From contig JADLSH010000389.1 of NCBI GenBank assembly GCA_016169945.1, forward strand, positions 434,001 through 498,000: a stretch of DNA of 64,000 nt. Direction: 5' to 3'. The DNA is from Trachythela sp. YZ-2020. Taxonomy: Eukaryota > Cnidaria > Anthozoa > Malacalcyonacea > Clavulariidae. The translations under genes and the position numbers were made by a program. The notes beneath the pieces were generated by a model. That model was not told where the DNA came from. It made no database searches and worked only from the letters and a program-made list of their open reading frames with translations. This document shows, in pieces, positions 35,494-47,222 of the stretch. Every line of letters begins with the position of its first letter. Position 1 is the first letter of the stretch.

Positions 35494-36139
35494 TTAATTA
35501 CTAACAATTCTCGAATTTTTCACACCACCAACTCTCGCACACCTAATTCCTCTTGTTGCTTGAAGCACTCTATATTAAATTCCATTCACCTAGTTTAAAT
35601 ACTAGTCTCAAAGCTAGCAAAGAACTCAACCTCTTCTATAATCATACGCACACATGCCGCTTACTATAATCATACGCACACATGCCGTCACACTTCTCAC
35701 TGGACACCTTGTTGTCGTGGTTCTTGTGTCATGGCATACCAGCTTGTATATAAGACCTTGTGTATATATTGTAAAGGCCGGTTTACACTATCAAAGTTTC
35801 TGTGATCACAGTACGCTTTGATCGAGGTGTATGATAGTGTAAACGCCTTTCAAAGACTTTAAACTTCAAAAAAAGACTACTTAGACTTTAAACAAAGACT
35901 ACTTTGATCACAGAACTTCAAAGGAGCCGCCACTTCGTGACTTTTGCGAGACTTACGTGGGGGACGGGAGCGTGGTTTTTCAAAAATCAAAATGTCTTCG
36001 GACAAACAGACTGAAGTGTCTGTTGTTTTTGAAGATTTAAATAAAAAAACAAAAACGTCAGCTACCAATAGTGAGTATAAATGGAGTGATAGACAAGTAT
36101 AGAAGCTCTCATTTCACAATGGCAGAAGAACCTTCAATC

Positions 36140-37945
36140 ATGGGCAAAACAGTTAATAAAATTGATCGAAATTTTAGGAAAACACATTCAACTAACTTCA
36201 TTAGGCTTTCGCCCCCTCTCCCCCTTCCAATGTTGCTATTATTATCCCCAGACTTCAAACGCAAAATGACAACATTGTCTCGGGGGAAAGGGGAATGTTT
36301 TAGGTAAGATACAGGAATTATAGTAGAATTTTATCTCTGACAGAGACACCTTAGAATTTTATAACAAGTTATGTCCACGATTGTCTGAGAACGTACCTTA
36401 AAATAATAGGCATTTGTAAGATTATTTTGACAACTTATCGTTTGAATAACTCTTCTGAGCATCAGATTGTCATAAGTCAAACCGTGTTTTAAAGATTTAA
36501 AGGGATTGTGCGTCTATTTCTCTCTTAAGGGATACATAAACATATGAAACGCGATATTTACTGTCGCAATTATATAGCGCACGTAGCAATTGTACTGTCA
36601 AATTAATCAGCGCGCACGGTAACTTTTGCCAATATCGTATAAGATGTATGGCCATTCCGTCTTTTGTGCGTTATGTTCTTTTGGTCGCAGGACACTATAA
36701 TTTTAAATAAATTTTAAGCCTAATTGCCAAAAATGCTGTCATAAAACGCCAGTAATTTACGTTGTAGGCACGTTTAATTTTGGTCGAAGACGCTATGTTT
36801 TAATTTAACTCGTTATATATCGCGTTATATACTAAATATGTACGTCACGAGAATTTGGAAGCATTTATCAGATATAAAACAAAATTCGCTATTCGCACTT
36901 AACGTTATATTGTGACTCAATGCATAAGAGCTCAACGCTTAACCGCACGGTTAACCATAGCTAAACTTCAAAACTTATTGAAAGCAATGTTATAAATTGA
37001 TATATTTTGTGACCTGTTCCATTTATTTAACATAAAAGAAGCCATTAGAACCGTTTTTACGGTAATTATGGTTGCCGTTGGCGTAATCCAACGGTTAACC
37101 ACGGTTAACCATCATTTTGATAAGAAAATTGAAGTCTTTGGTTATTTAAGTTAAAGCGGTTAACCGACGTATTTCTGAACAATTGTGATCACTTGATCCT
37201 TTCCGATGCCTCATACTATGTCAAGAAAGGGCAAAAAATGCTGCAATGTCTGCACAGATATGGCAACAAATTCAAAATTTCTCATTATTGCCGATGGTTA
37301 ACCGTGCATGGGCTAACAGTGGTTAACCGTTCAGCCCCACTGGAATCCACAAGCACATACTCGCCCCAAACCACAATATATGTTCACTTAATATTTATTA
37401 ATAATAGGAAAACACTTGTATTGAATTTTCCTGATACATTTCTTCCCAATTTATTTCTAACTTCATACTTACTATTGCATACGCATGTACTGGCACCAAA
37501 GGCGCTCGTGAGGATATTTAGTCAAATTAACATATATAGTATTGATCAGCTTTGCCTTTGCTAAAACATTAAAAATAGTTCAAAGAGTAATAAGTTTGCA
37601 TCATTTGAGAGCTTAATGGTCTGGGTTTAAACAAATGTGTAATATGGACCTTAAAGTTATCAGCAATTGATTGCATGTCACTGCAATGTATCGCAGACAA
37701 TCATGGACAAAACAGTTAATAAAATTGATCGAAATTTTAGGAAAACACATTCAACTAACTTCATTAGGCTCTCGCCCCCCTCTCCCCCATCCAAAGTTGC
37801 TATTATTTACCCCACACTTCAAACGCAAAATGACAACATTGTCTCGGGGGAAAGGGGGATGTTTTAGGTCAGATACAGGAATTATAGCAGAATGTTATCT
37901 CTGACAGAGACACCTTAGAATTTTATTTACAAGTTATGTCCACGA
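36140..37945 (+). repeat. Pair of ~245-bp direct repeats 1.56 kb apart
   Basis: The block at 36140-36392 recurs at 37702-37945 with few differences: AAAACAGTTAATAAAATTGA through ATGTCCACGATT. The pair and the DNA between them interrupt the MADF gene between WSDRQV and LYNVAHEH. This could be a tandem duplication followed by insertion, or an element bounded by long direct repeats. Confidence 0.75.
36948..37330. repeat. Cluster of CGGTTAACC sites
   Basis: At least six GGTTAACC palindromes lie in 380 bp (for example at 36955, 37092, 37103, 37155 and two near 37300-37325), several preceded by C or AC. They sit inside the Harbinger element. Possible binding sites for its Myb-like protein, or chance derivatives of one repeat. 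Confidence 0.45.
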
Positions 37946-38908
37946 TTCTTGCCTATATAATGTGGCTCATGAACACTACATGAAAACGACAAAAGACTAA
38001 ATGCAGAAAAACGAATAGCGGCTGTCCTCAACGGGAATATCAACCCTGAAGAGATCCCGATAACTGGTAAGATTTCAATGAAATAAGAAAAGCATGCATG
38101 TACAAACGGCTATGGATGTAAATATTTAACCTAGGATTTTTGCGTGTTATGTGTAATAGTGTTAATATATTTGCATACTTGTCTTTGTCTATTTCAGTTT
38201 GGGTAGTACCAGTAGTAGGTTGTTATCAGTAAATTAGGAGAAAACAAATAGTTACTACATTTACCTAGTAAATAGTGTTCTTAGTGAATAACTGTGTAAA
38301 TTTCCAACAGTTATAGACTTGAAAAAGAAGATGAATGGCCTGAGGACATACCACAGATCACTCTGGGAAGCTGTGGAACACTAAAAAAAGAGTGGTAGTG
38401 GGACTGCAGCTGTAATACCACCTTCCTGGCAGTATTGTGAACAGTTGAGGTTTTTAAATGTCAAAGAGACCATTTCAAATATTCCTAAAAGGATGCTTGA
38501 TGTCGATGACAAGAATACTACACTAGATAAGAATGTCAAAAGTCAACCTGGTCTGAGTTTATTTACAATGTAAATAATCCGCCCTCAGAAAAGTCAAGAA
38601 AGAAGTGGAAACAAAACCAAGAAGAGGAGTTGATCAAGAAAAGTTTGGAGATTCTATGTGCACCACATCCTAGCCCCCAAAAGGTGTCAAATCCAGATAT
38701 GCTCTTTGGGGAATTAATTGGCCACAGTTTATCCAATATTAAGGATAACTACACTAAATATTTTGTAGAATTGCAAATACGACAAATTTTGTTTAGGTAC
38801 AGTCATCCAGAAGCTGCTTCACCAGGCTTTTCCCATCAACCTATACCATCTGTTGAGAGAAATATAATCATCATCAAAGAGCATCATACTTTGAATGACA
38901 TTAATTAG

Positions 38909-39669
38909 TATGTAACAGTTAATTATTGTTTAACAGAGTTGTGTTTGAATAGCTTTGTTAATGTCATCATAAATATGATTATAGTTCCTACATGTTTATA
39001 CAAGTTGAACAATTAGTGTTATAGAAAAATGAAAACACATTAATATGATTTGTCTTTGAACAGAGTTGTATATATTTATTTTAACCATTTTTAAATTATT
39101 ATGATATACTGTACATCATGAATTACAATATATATTAACATTTGAAAAAATATATAAATTAAATTCATTTATTGTTTTATTTAATAATTATCCATAATTG
39201 GTATCATTCAACAATTAAATTTATTAATATAAATACAAATATACATTCATTGGAAATCCATTTATTATATAAATTATTTCATTTGAAATCATCTGGTTAT
39301 AATTAAAAAATTCTTATAACCAGAATGAGATGTTTGCTCAATTCACTTCACAGAAAGGTAAAAGTATTAGTTCATCCGACCTGTTCATAGAAAACTCTGG
39401 TTAATTGTTTAGTATCATGATTTCAGGGCATTGCAGTGTTTAAATCAGGGTATATACAGGCTATATACTGGCCGGGAAATCCCATAATCATCTCATAAAA
39501 ATCACACTGAACTTGGAAAAAACCCCAAATCTTATTCACTCTTCTGGGAGTGATGCACCTTTATCTATTTCTATGGAGTTCTTGAGACAACATGGGGGGT
39601 GTACTCAGCAAAAACCTCCCTCCAGGTAATTATAAATTTGGTAATTGAAATCAAGTGCATTTAACTTAT
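38909..39669. other. Very AT-rich, no gene recognised
   Basis: This Harbinger interior separates the MADF gene from the nested element. No coding signal. Confidence 0.45.
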
Positions 39670-39949
39670 AGGGACACTCCTCCCCCAGAACAATTGCCGC
39701 TCATATGAAAGCCCTATATGAGCCTACTTTGGAATGAATGTTCCTTCGCCTCAATTATTTTTCGTTTGCGAGAAATTTAACTTTGTTTCACTGATTTCCT
39801 CGTACATTTTCGCCGCCATGTTTGTTGAATCGCGGGCGAATGCGGTCGTTCCTATGTGTGCTGTGACGTAAGTGTGGGATAGCAACAGCGATTCACTGCG
39901 AAAAGCAACATAAAACAAGCTCTTCGTGATTTATTTCGGTCATATAATT

Positions 39950-40069
39950 ATGTCCCGATCGAGTACTAGCAGCTCTTCTGAAGCAGACGAAGATATAGGA
40001 CGATCTGAGCAGGACATAAAATTTGAAGCGGACGAAGCTAAGTTTTCTCTTCAGTCATATTTGTTCTAA
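39950..40069 (+). pseudogene. Ser/Asp-rich first exon of a transposon gene
   Basis: The 39-residue frame begins MSRSSTSSSSEADEDIGRSE and ends FSLQSYLF before a stop. Its style resembles the exon at 20484-20621 and the N-termini of P2X7-domain transposon proteins, where a YxFEP motif normally follows. No P2X7 domain remains in this short element. Confidence 0.4.
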
Positions 40070-40813
40070 CCAACAATAAAGAAATACAAATATTTTACGC
40101 AGTAGCTACTACGCGAACAATGTTAATATATATTTGTCTGTCTTGTTGAAAATAATTGTGTTCCCTATTTATATAATAGCTCTTTATTTGTGCTTGATCC
40201 CTCCCAAAGTTGTGACTTCGTGCATGCTAAAACAGTCTTTGACCACCTTAAACAAAATAGATATGCAGTATCTAAATACAGTGCAGTGTGTGAATTTATA
40301 ACAGGGGGTCTCTATATTAATACACAAGTTTTTTGTTTTCCTATACTGGGTAACTTTCCGTATTACTAACCGGAAATGATGTCAGAAGTAGGACCAAGAT
40401 GATGGTTGCATTTACAGCTTGTTACTGTAATGTGGAAATCATAACGCTCATAACTTGTTTTTTATCACCAGCCCACCTCAGTGACAAGCTATGGACTAAG
40501 ACACTTTACATGAGGGCTGGTAAGTACTTATGCAGTAGCTGGAATCATGCAGATAGGGCCCTGAACGCTGGTCCAAATTAAAAATTTTCCTAGCCTCCAA
40601 TGCCAAATGTACTATATATAAATATATAAAACACTGTTATCGGTTAGACTCGTATAAACATCCCAATATGAAATCAATAAAAATATACACATGTACAACG
40701 TAAACATCACTGAAGTGTTTATAATGCTTTATTTCTATATTTTTACGTACAAATGTCTAGAAAGTTAATTCTGCTACAATATGAAAACTACTAAATAATT
40801 TACATACAATGTT

Positions 40814-41227
40814 CTAGTTTTTAATATACAGCTTGCTTAATACCTCTTGTCTGGCTTGTTCAGAGCGGATTTGATTTCTTTTTCGCCCTGTGGTTCTTGG
40901 TTTCTCTGGCTTAGTCCGCGGAAATATAGATGGCACCGCATCTGGTTTTAGCTTAGCCCTTTGTCGGTAGCCAGGCACAAGATCTAGTGTCGTTTCGAAG
41001 CAGTCAGGTGTAAAATGCGCCGAGCAAACACATGAATTATTTAAATCGCGTGGGTTTACTCTGCGGATTTTCGCCAACCACGCTTGTCGCAAACTTTTTT
41101 CCTTTGGAACTCTGTGGTACAGTAGCTGATTCCTACAGTTTTCCGTGAGTAGTTTGTACACTCTGGAACCAAGCTTTTGTAAGAGTGACTGTGCGAATAC
41201 TCGAAGCAATCTGATATGATTACGCAA
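40814..41227 (-). pseudogene. THAP domain protein of the nested transposon, frameshifted
   Basis: On the minus strand, PECTNYSRKTVGISY lies in one frame and YHRVPKEKSLRQAWLAKIRR, then SCVCSAHFTPDCF and AVPSIF in the next, so one frame shift near 41110 splits the THAP domain. The conserved Trp, C-x2-H and AVPSIF box are intact. A basic tail follows. THAP domains bind transposon ends. The start of the domain is degraded and the catalytic part is absent. Confidence 0.7.
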
Positions 41228-41474
41228 GTTGTGCTGTCCAACATTACGTCACAGCACTAATAGGAACGACCGCATTTGCCCGCGATTCAACAAACATGGC
41301 GGTGAAAATGTACGAGGAAATCAGTGAAACAAAATTGAATTTCTCGCAAACAAAAAAGAATTGAGGCGAAGGAACATTCATTCCAAAGTAGGCTCATATA
41401 GGACTTTCATGTGAGCGACAATTGTTCTGGGGGTGGAGTGTCCCTTTAACAATAAAATAATGCAATATATCCAG

Positions 41475-42484
41475 CTATTTTGAGCATCTCCACTGCCATG
41501 GTATTTGTCCAGGCCCATTGAAATGTTTCTTGAATTTGTCTCGAACGAGTTGGGCCTTCTTTGAAGAATTGTTGCTTCCCTCCCTCGGGAGCGGATTAAG
41601 TTTGTCCAAGTGTGAATCAGACCTCCATTTGCCATTGTTCGCCTTGCTGATGTCATAAACATTTTCAACATCAAATGAACCAGGCGGAGTGTAGAATGAT
41701 GTGACTTTGCATCGCAGATAGTTGTGCTGGGCGCAGATAGCCAAAACAAACTTAGTGCTGCTTTCTGGAGTGGCGCTGGAGTGCTCTCGGACAGTCACCT
41801 CACTCTGGAAAGCCTGTAGTTGAAGATTTGTTCTTCTTTGGTGCAGCCTCTGTGCGGGTATGGTTTCATATAATGCTCGGACAAAGCAAAAGCATCATAT
41901 CCAAGCCAGCGGTAAGGTAACGGATTGTTGCTGCAGGTGTTGTCGTACCATGGGTCGAGTGGCAGAGGTTTAGGAAGTGGCAGGTTAAAAGGATTTTCTG
42001 AGTCTGAAATTCCTTGAGCAAACAACGAATTCTTTAAAATTCCTCAATCTTCCCTGACAACCAACATCGATATAAATAAACTTGTCATCACTGTCAACAA
42101 TGGCTAGCAACACAATGCTGTAAAATTGCTTGTAGTTGTAGAAGGTGGAGCCACTGAGATATGGATGACGTAGACGAATATGCTTACCATCCCAGGCCCC
42201 AATGCAGTTAGGGAATTGCCATCTTTCTTCGAAGCCTTTCGCAATATTTTTCCATTCCTGTTGTGTGGAAGGGACCTTTAAGTATTCGTTCTGCAAGACA
42301 GATAGATTGCTGCACAGACCTCAGGAACGAACAGGGATATTGTTGCTTTACTTATTCGGTGTTGGTACATGAGGCTTTGGAATGATTCATCAGTCGCGAG
42401 AAATCTCAAGGCTATTGCCAGCTTCTCTGCAGCTGAAATTGGTTGTCGAATGTGTGTTGTTTTTTTTGTTATCAGAAGCTCCAC
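41475..42484 (-). pseudogene. PIF/Harbinger transposase, frameshifted
   Basis: From 42484 on the minus strand: an HTH region (SAAEKLAIALRFLATDESFQ, HRISKATISLFVPEV), then EYLKVPSTQQEWKNIAKGFE, the first catalytic Asp in FPNCIGAWDGKHIRLRHP, NYKQFYSIVLLAIVDSDDKF, the second Asp in IDVGCQGR, then FAQGISDSENPFNLPLPKPL, the EHYMKPYPHRG stretch and FNYRLSRVR, and a C-terminal part with STKFVLAICAQHNYLR and FKKHFNGPGQIPWQW. This is the DDE_Tnp_4 fold that cuts and moves Harbinger elements. At least three small frame shifts (near 42290, 42000 and 41797) break an otherwise well-preserved protein. Confidence 0.88.
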
Positions 42485-43010
42485 TTTGAATAGAAGTTCC
42501 TATATAATAAATATTATGATAAATATTAGTTCCTCCAGCACACCTTTAACAAACCATCTTTTCCTTCAATTTAGTTTCAATTTAATTTCAAGTTTCATTA
42601 CAAGTAAACACAAATTACACAAAGGTCACTGTATCCATTCGGATATAACTTCTGTAATTTTGCTTATCTTGCAGTAATGTAACTCTACTAAAATATTATT
42701 AAAAACGCTTTTCCGTCTATTTAGCCATTGCTTAGCCCAAATACTTCGCTGTTTTCTCCTCTTTCGTCTTCGCAATATCATCGTTAAAACTATACGGTCG
42801 GCCATCTTGATAAAAATGTTACAGTGTAAACGTCAACAATATTTCTCCTCAAAGTATGCTGACGCGGATGACGTCACTTTGATCACAGAAACTTTGATAG
42901 TGTAAACCGGTTTTAAAAGTTAGTCAGATGATGATTTTGCAAAAAATTCGAAATATCACAACTCATTATAGTTTTGTTTTGACTCGTATCTTGGGTTTCA
43001 AGATGTTAAT

Positions 43011-44014
43011 CTTTGGATTATGCTATGTATTATATTTTTTGAAATTGTCGGCTGCTATTGGTTGTTGAGAAAATTGAGACTATGAACATTGACATTGATG
43101 AAGAGTCCGGAACTTTAGACCAGCCTCCCTTACGACATATAGCAGTTGCCGCAGCTAAATGGGGGGAGGGTGTCGGAGACTAGGAACGAAATTCTACAAA
43201 ATTCGAAAATTTACGATTTAGATCAAACTTTTTGAACAATTTTCACTTGTTACAAAACAAAAAGTATGTAACTTCCTAAAAGCTGAAAATTGCTATCGTT
43301 GCTATGGCAGCAATGACGTTTCAATATTGCCGATATTTACGCACCTTACTCTAAGAAACGCCTGGTTACTCCCATTATTTATTTCATGAAACCTTTTCCT
43401 CAAGAAAATTACATCTGTACGAGTTTAAAAATTTCTGTGGAGCCAGAATTTTTTTATACTTGTTCAGATAAACTATTGAACTAGACGAAAATGTTTTATG
43501 AAATCAAACAATTGGGGTGCGCAGGCGTTTTTCTAATAATGTGCGAATTTGGCGTCGCAGTAAGTAGTAGTCACTGTTGTGGACACCCACACATAGCTAA
43601 TGTAAAATATTAATAGTAATGTAGATTATTTTGTGAAGTTAATGGTATTGCTACCAATGCAACGGTAATGACGTCATTTTTGTAAGCAATTTATTTCCTA
43701 CTCTTAGATTGTTGATCAATACGAATCATGCAATTCTACAATCTAAATATTGAATTTACCATATTTGCAGAAATATTAGGGAGCCACCTTAATGCTAAAA
43801 TTCAAGTCCAAAGTATTTCTAATTCCAGTTGCAGTTAAAGAACTCCATTAAACATCGGGAAAAAATTGAAATTTTGAAAGCACTGGAGGAGGGAAAGTTG
43901 ACAAAGGTAAACAGAATATTCTAAAAGTGGGAGTCTGAACCAAAAAATGACAAAAGTTAAGTCTAAAACCACTTATCTATTGTATTTGTCAATCTTGCAT
44001 GGTACGTGAACATT
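43011..44014. other. No gene recognised
   Basis: Intron sequence outside the identified elements. Nothing on either strand has a motif I can support. Confidence 0.4.
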
Positions 44015-44103
44015 AGGGAGCTTTAGCAGTGACTACGAACTACGAGTACGAGATTCGTCGTTTTCGCGCCAAACGCCGTGTTGTTTGCATACGCCGTGTC
44101 GTT

Positions 44104-44889
44104 CAATCAATCAATCAATCAATCAATCAAACTTTATTTATCCACGATACTATTTCACAAAGACAAAAACTAAAAATTTGCAAGATGTGATCTTCCAATA
44201 TGCCGTGCTATGTATGATTAATTACATGCAAATATAAAAACAATTTATTAAGTTAATACAATAAGATCAAGAGAAAAAAAAAGAAGATAAATTGATTATC
44301 AAGAATTATTACCACTATTTGTCACTAGAGCCCTTTTGAAAGTTGACAATGAACCCAAATTTTTATGTTAGGTAATAAATCATTCCAAGCTACAGCTCCT
44401 CTGTACGAGAATGATTTTTTACAAAAGTTGGTATTTGGCCTCGGGACTGCCAAGTTTAATTCAGCCTGCCCAGTTTCATGATTATGAAGTGTATTGGTTT
44501 TCGTGAATAAATCAATTAGGTAATCAGGCACCATATTATTATTTACCTGATACATAATAGTACATAATTGATTATTTCTTCTGAAACTTAGATTAGGTAA
44601 ATCAGCTGACCTAAATTCATACCCATGCAAACGTTGCAAACGTTCCAAGTGGTTTTGAAGGGTAATTCCAAGACAACCCCATACTTGCGAGCAGTAGTCA
44701 AAGTGTGGTTGAATTAAGGTTTTGTAAACTGTTACTAAAGTCCTTACATCCACAAGATCTCTTAATCGTCTAAGGATGTAAAGACCTGTTTGTAATTTGA
44801 TCTGTTTGAGAATGCCAGGTTAAGGTCTCATCTACCATCATACCCAGTGATTTAGTAACGGTTACTCGTTGAATAGGCGTATCTCGTTG
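44104..44889 (-). pseudogene. LINE-E 3' part with (GATT)n tail
   Basis: The minus-strand frame reads VTKSLGMMVDETLTW, VRTLVTVYKTLIQPHFDYCS and QVWG, then RPNTNFCKKSFSYRGAVAWN, the C-terminal part of a reverse transcriptase ORF. It ends in (GATT)n, seen as (AATC)n at 44104-44131. The upstream RT core is missing; at 44889 the sequence passes without a frame break into gypsy RNase H. I infer that this is the tail of the LINE whose 5' part lies at 54032-55830. Confidence 0.7.
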
Positions 44890-45245
44890 AACAGGCTTTC
44901 CATAGATGTACAGATGAAGGTGTTCGCAGGCCCAGACGATGGCAAGGGCCTCGCGTTCTGTCCGACTGTAGCGCTGCTCCGTCTCGGACAAGGAACGACT
45001 AGCATAGGTGACAACGTGGTTAGTTCCAGTTTCTCTATCTACTTGTGAGAGGATGGCAGCTACTCCCACTGGACTGGCGTCGACCGAGATTTCGGTTTCT
45101 TTGGCTGGATCAAAGTAAACCGTTACCGGTGCATTCACCAAGGCTTCCTTTAGTTGGTCCACTGCCCTGTCGTGCTGTGACGTCCACTCCCAAGGTTGAT
45201 CTTTGTGGGTCAGCTTGCGTAGTGGTTCGGTCTTTGCATAGTCGG

Positions 45246-45400
45246 CAGGGCCGGACCTACGGGGGGGGGGGGGGATTCTATTTGACGTTTCAGTCGGCAG
45301 ACAAAAATATTTTTGATGACTAACAGCAATGTAGTCGGTACAAGTTCGTTAGTCAGTCGGTTGATATCAGTCCCTGATAAATTTTCTGAGGACGGCCCTG
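45246..45400. mobile_element. 155-bp hAT-type MITE with 8-bp target duplication
   Basis: The ends are CAGGGCCG and CGGCCCTG. The perfect 8-bp duplication ATAGTCGG lies at 45238-45245 and 45401-45408, as for hAT elements. A G-run of about 14 lies at 45259-45273. It splits the gypsy reverse transcriptase. Confidence 0.93.
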
Positions 45401-47222
45401 ATAGTCGGGGATGAACCTCCAACAGTAATTGGTCATTCCCAACAGGCTTCGTACTTCGGATGCAGACGTTGGTGTCTGTAGTTTGACGATGTCTTCAATC
45501 TTCTTGGGATCTGGTGTGATACCATCTCCAGAAAAGACATAACCATAGAACTCGAGCTTGCGTTTGCCATACTCGCACTTGTTCTTGTTCAGTGTTAGAC
45601 CACGTTCTTTGAGCCTTTTGAAGACTGCCTCTAGGCTTTGATCGTGGGCGCTTTGCGTCTTTCCGAACACTAGGATGTCGTCACTAAAGTTGAGAGCCCC
45701 GGGGATGCCTTCGAGAGTTTCACTAATGACATTCTGATAAACTTCTTCTGCGCTTGAAATGCCAAAGTTCAGTCTCTTATATCGCATTAGACCCAGGTGC
45801 GTACCAAAAGTGGTGATGTACCGTGATTCTGGTGCTACCTCGAGCTGGTTTTAACCTTGGTTTAGATCCAATTTTCTGAATACTTTACCACCATTCAAGT
45901 CACCGATGATATCTTTGATTGTAGGCGTTACATGGCTTCCCGTTTGATGGCTTGATTCGCTTGACTCATGTTACACACACACGGACTTTTCCAGGAGACT
46001 TGGGCTTGGGTGCTACGACTATAGGCGATACCCATGGCGTTGGGCCTTCGATACGCTCGACAACTCCGAGTGCTTCGTCTCGCTTTAGTTGCTCTTCTAA
46101 CTGCTGTCGTACGTGAAATGGAACCCTTCGGTGAGGTTGTGCGACTGGTGGGACACTCTCGTCGATATGGAGTTTAATCTGGTACCCTTTTAATTTCCGG
46201 AGTCCATGGAATAGTTCGTCATATTCCTTGATCAGCTATTCGGTCTTTGGGGAATTTTCTTCATTGACTTTGTGCACTGCTTTCAAGAGTCCGAGTTCTT
46301 GTGATGTTTTCCAGCTGAGCAGCGAGCCACCTGATCCCTGGACTACGTAGAGTTTAACTTCCTTGCATTTCGTTTTATTTTTCAAAACAGTCTTGAATTT
46401 TCCCAAAACGTTTAACGACTTATTTGACTTGTAGGGATGCAAGCTTGGTAGTCACTCTCATCTAACACGTTTACACTAGCACCAGAGTCAGCCATGATTG
46501 TCACTGGAGTGTCACGAATTATGATCCTGAACATGGGCTGGGATTGCTCTTTACCTGTGCTATTAACGGAAAACGCATAGGCATCTTCTTCTGAACTGGA
46601 GCTTTCATCAGCAAGGCTTTGAACGTTGACCTGCTTTCGACTCTTAAACGCGTTTTTCTTGTTGGGATTCCCATACGCAGAACACGATGTTTTGCCGCCC
46701 GGATGTGGATACCTTTACCGCAGTTCCTGCACTTGTTACTTTCTCCGGGTACAGCACTCCGGCCGCTTATTTTCGCGCCGTCAACATGTCCGCCATCTTG
46801 GTGTTGCTTCGAAGGTCTTCGCGTGTATTTCTTGGACTGTTTGTTGACATTTTGCTTCTCTTCGATGCTGTCTGCTTGGGATTTTGACATTTCCATGGCT
46901 TTTCCCGCGGCCAGTAGCTGAGTTAAAGTAAGTTCCGAGTTTTGTAGAGCTTTCATGCGAAGTTTATGCGATAGGCAGTTCTGCACAATTTGGGTTTTAA
47001 TTTCCCTGTCGTTGTCTGTAAACTCACAAGTCGTCGCTAGCTATCGTAGGCGAGTGTGAAACGCGGAAATATTTTCTCCATTCTCTTGCTTGGCTTTACG
47101 GAACACGTATACCTCGTACTCTCAGGGCTGTTGCAGACCGAGGACCATAGCAGACGTGTTTTTTTAAGCTCCGCTTATATTTCATATCATATATAAAGTT
47201 GATATCATAATAGTTACTAACT

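Larger units (their letters stand above)
35992..38908 (+). pseudogene. Harbinger MADF/Myb-like accessory protein, spliced and broken
   Basis: ATG 35992 starts MSSDKQTEVSVVFEDLNKK and reaches EYKWSDRQV before a stop. The MADF domain resumes near 37947 with LYNVAHEHYMK (the frame shifts within it) and RLNAEKRIAAVLNG, ends at a GTAAGA donor (38067), and continues after a 250-bp intron with DLKKKMNGLRTYHRSLWEAV, KKSGSGTAAVIPPSWQYCEQ and LRFLNV. A further frame at 38630-38908 holds the C-terminal GELIGHSLSNI, LQIRQILF part. In Harbinger elements this protein binds DNA and carries the transposase to the nucleus and the element ends. Stops and shifts break this copy. Confidence 0.65.
39670..41445. 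mobile_element. 1.8-kb nested DNA transposon with ~220-bp inverted repeats
   Basis: The ends read AGGGACACTCC and its complement, and the inverted similarity continues through GAATGAATGTTCCTTCGCCT to the CGCGGGCGAATGCGGTCGTT region, about 220 bp per arm. The right flank is TTAA; a TTAA also lies five bases before the left end. It splits the 3' part of the Harbinger transposase from its terminus. It carries an acidic first exon on the plus strand and a THAP gene on the minus strand. Confidence 0.85.
35775..42913. mobile_element. 7.1-kb PIF/Harbinger transposon with TAA target duplication
   Basis: The termini share the inverted repeat CCGGTTTACACTATCAAAGT, continuing through TTCTGTGATCA. TAA flanks it at 35772-35774 and 42914-42916, the usual Harbinger three-base target. 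It carries the two genes typical of the superfamily: a MADF/Myb-like protein on the plus strand and a DDE transposase on the minus strand. The minus Penelope copy near 31835 preserves the empty site (ATTGTAACTTTAG). A smaller transposon is nested at 39670-41445. Confidence 0.92.
32741..43010 (+). pseudogene. Penelope-like remnant, plus copy, split by two insertions
   Basis: Three blocks form one copy: 32741-32982, 35498-35774 and 42917-about 43010. The first reads VVYGVTCSDCPETY, a stop where the twin has Gly, then KTERCVQMRFSED. Removing the elements at 32983-35493 and 35775-42913, plus one target duplication each, restores collinearity with the minus copy at 31760-32345. Confidence 0.65.

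Noticed and set aside
37193..37564. A 123-codon hypothetical protein
   Set aside because: It has no motif, lies inside the Harbinger element between direct repeats and overlaps the GGTTAACC cluster.
44770..45162. A single gene joining RNase H to a LINE reverse-transcriptase piece
   Set aside because: The frame is continuous only because the gypsy RNase H and the LINE-E tail meet in phase at 44889/44890.
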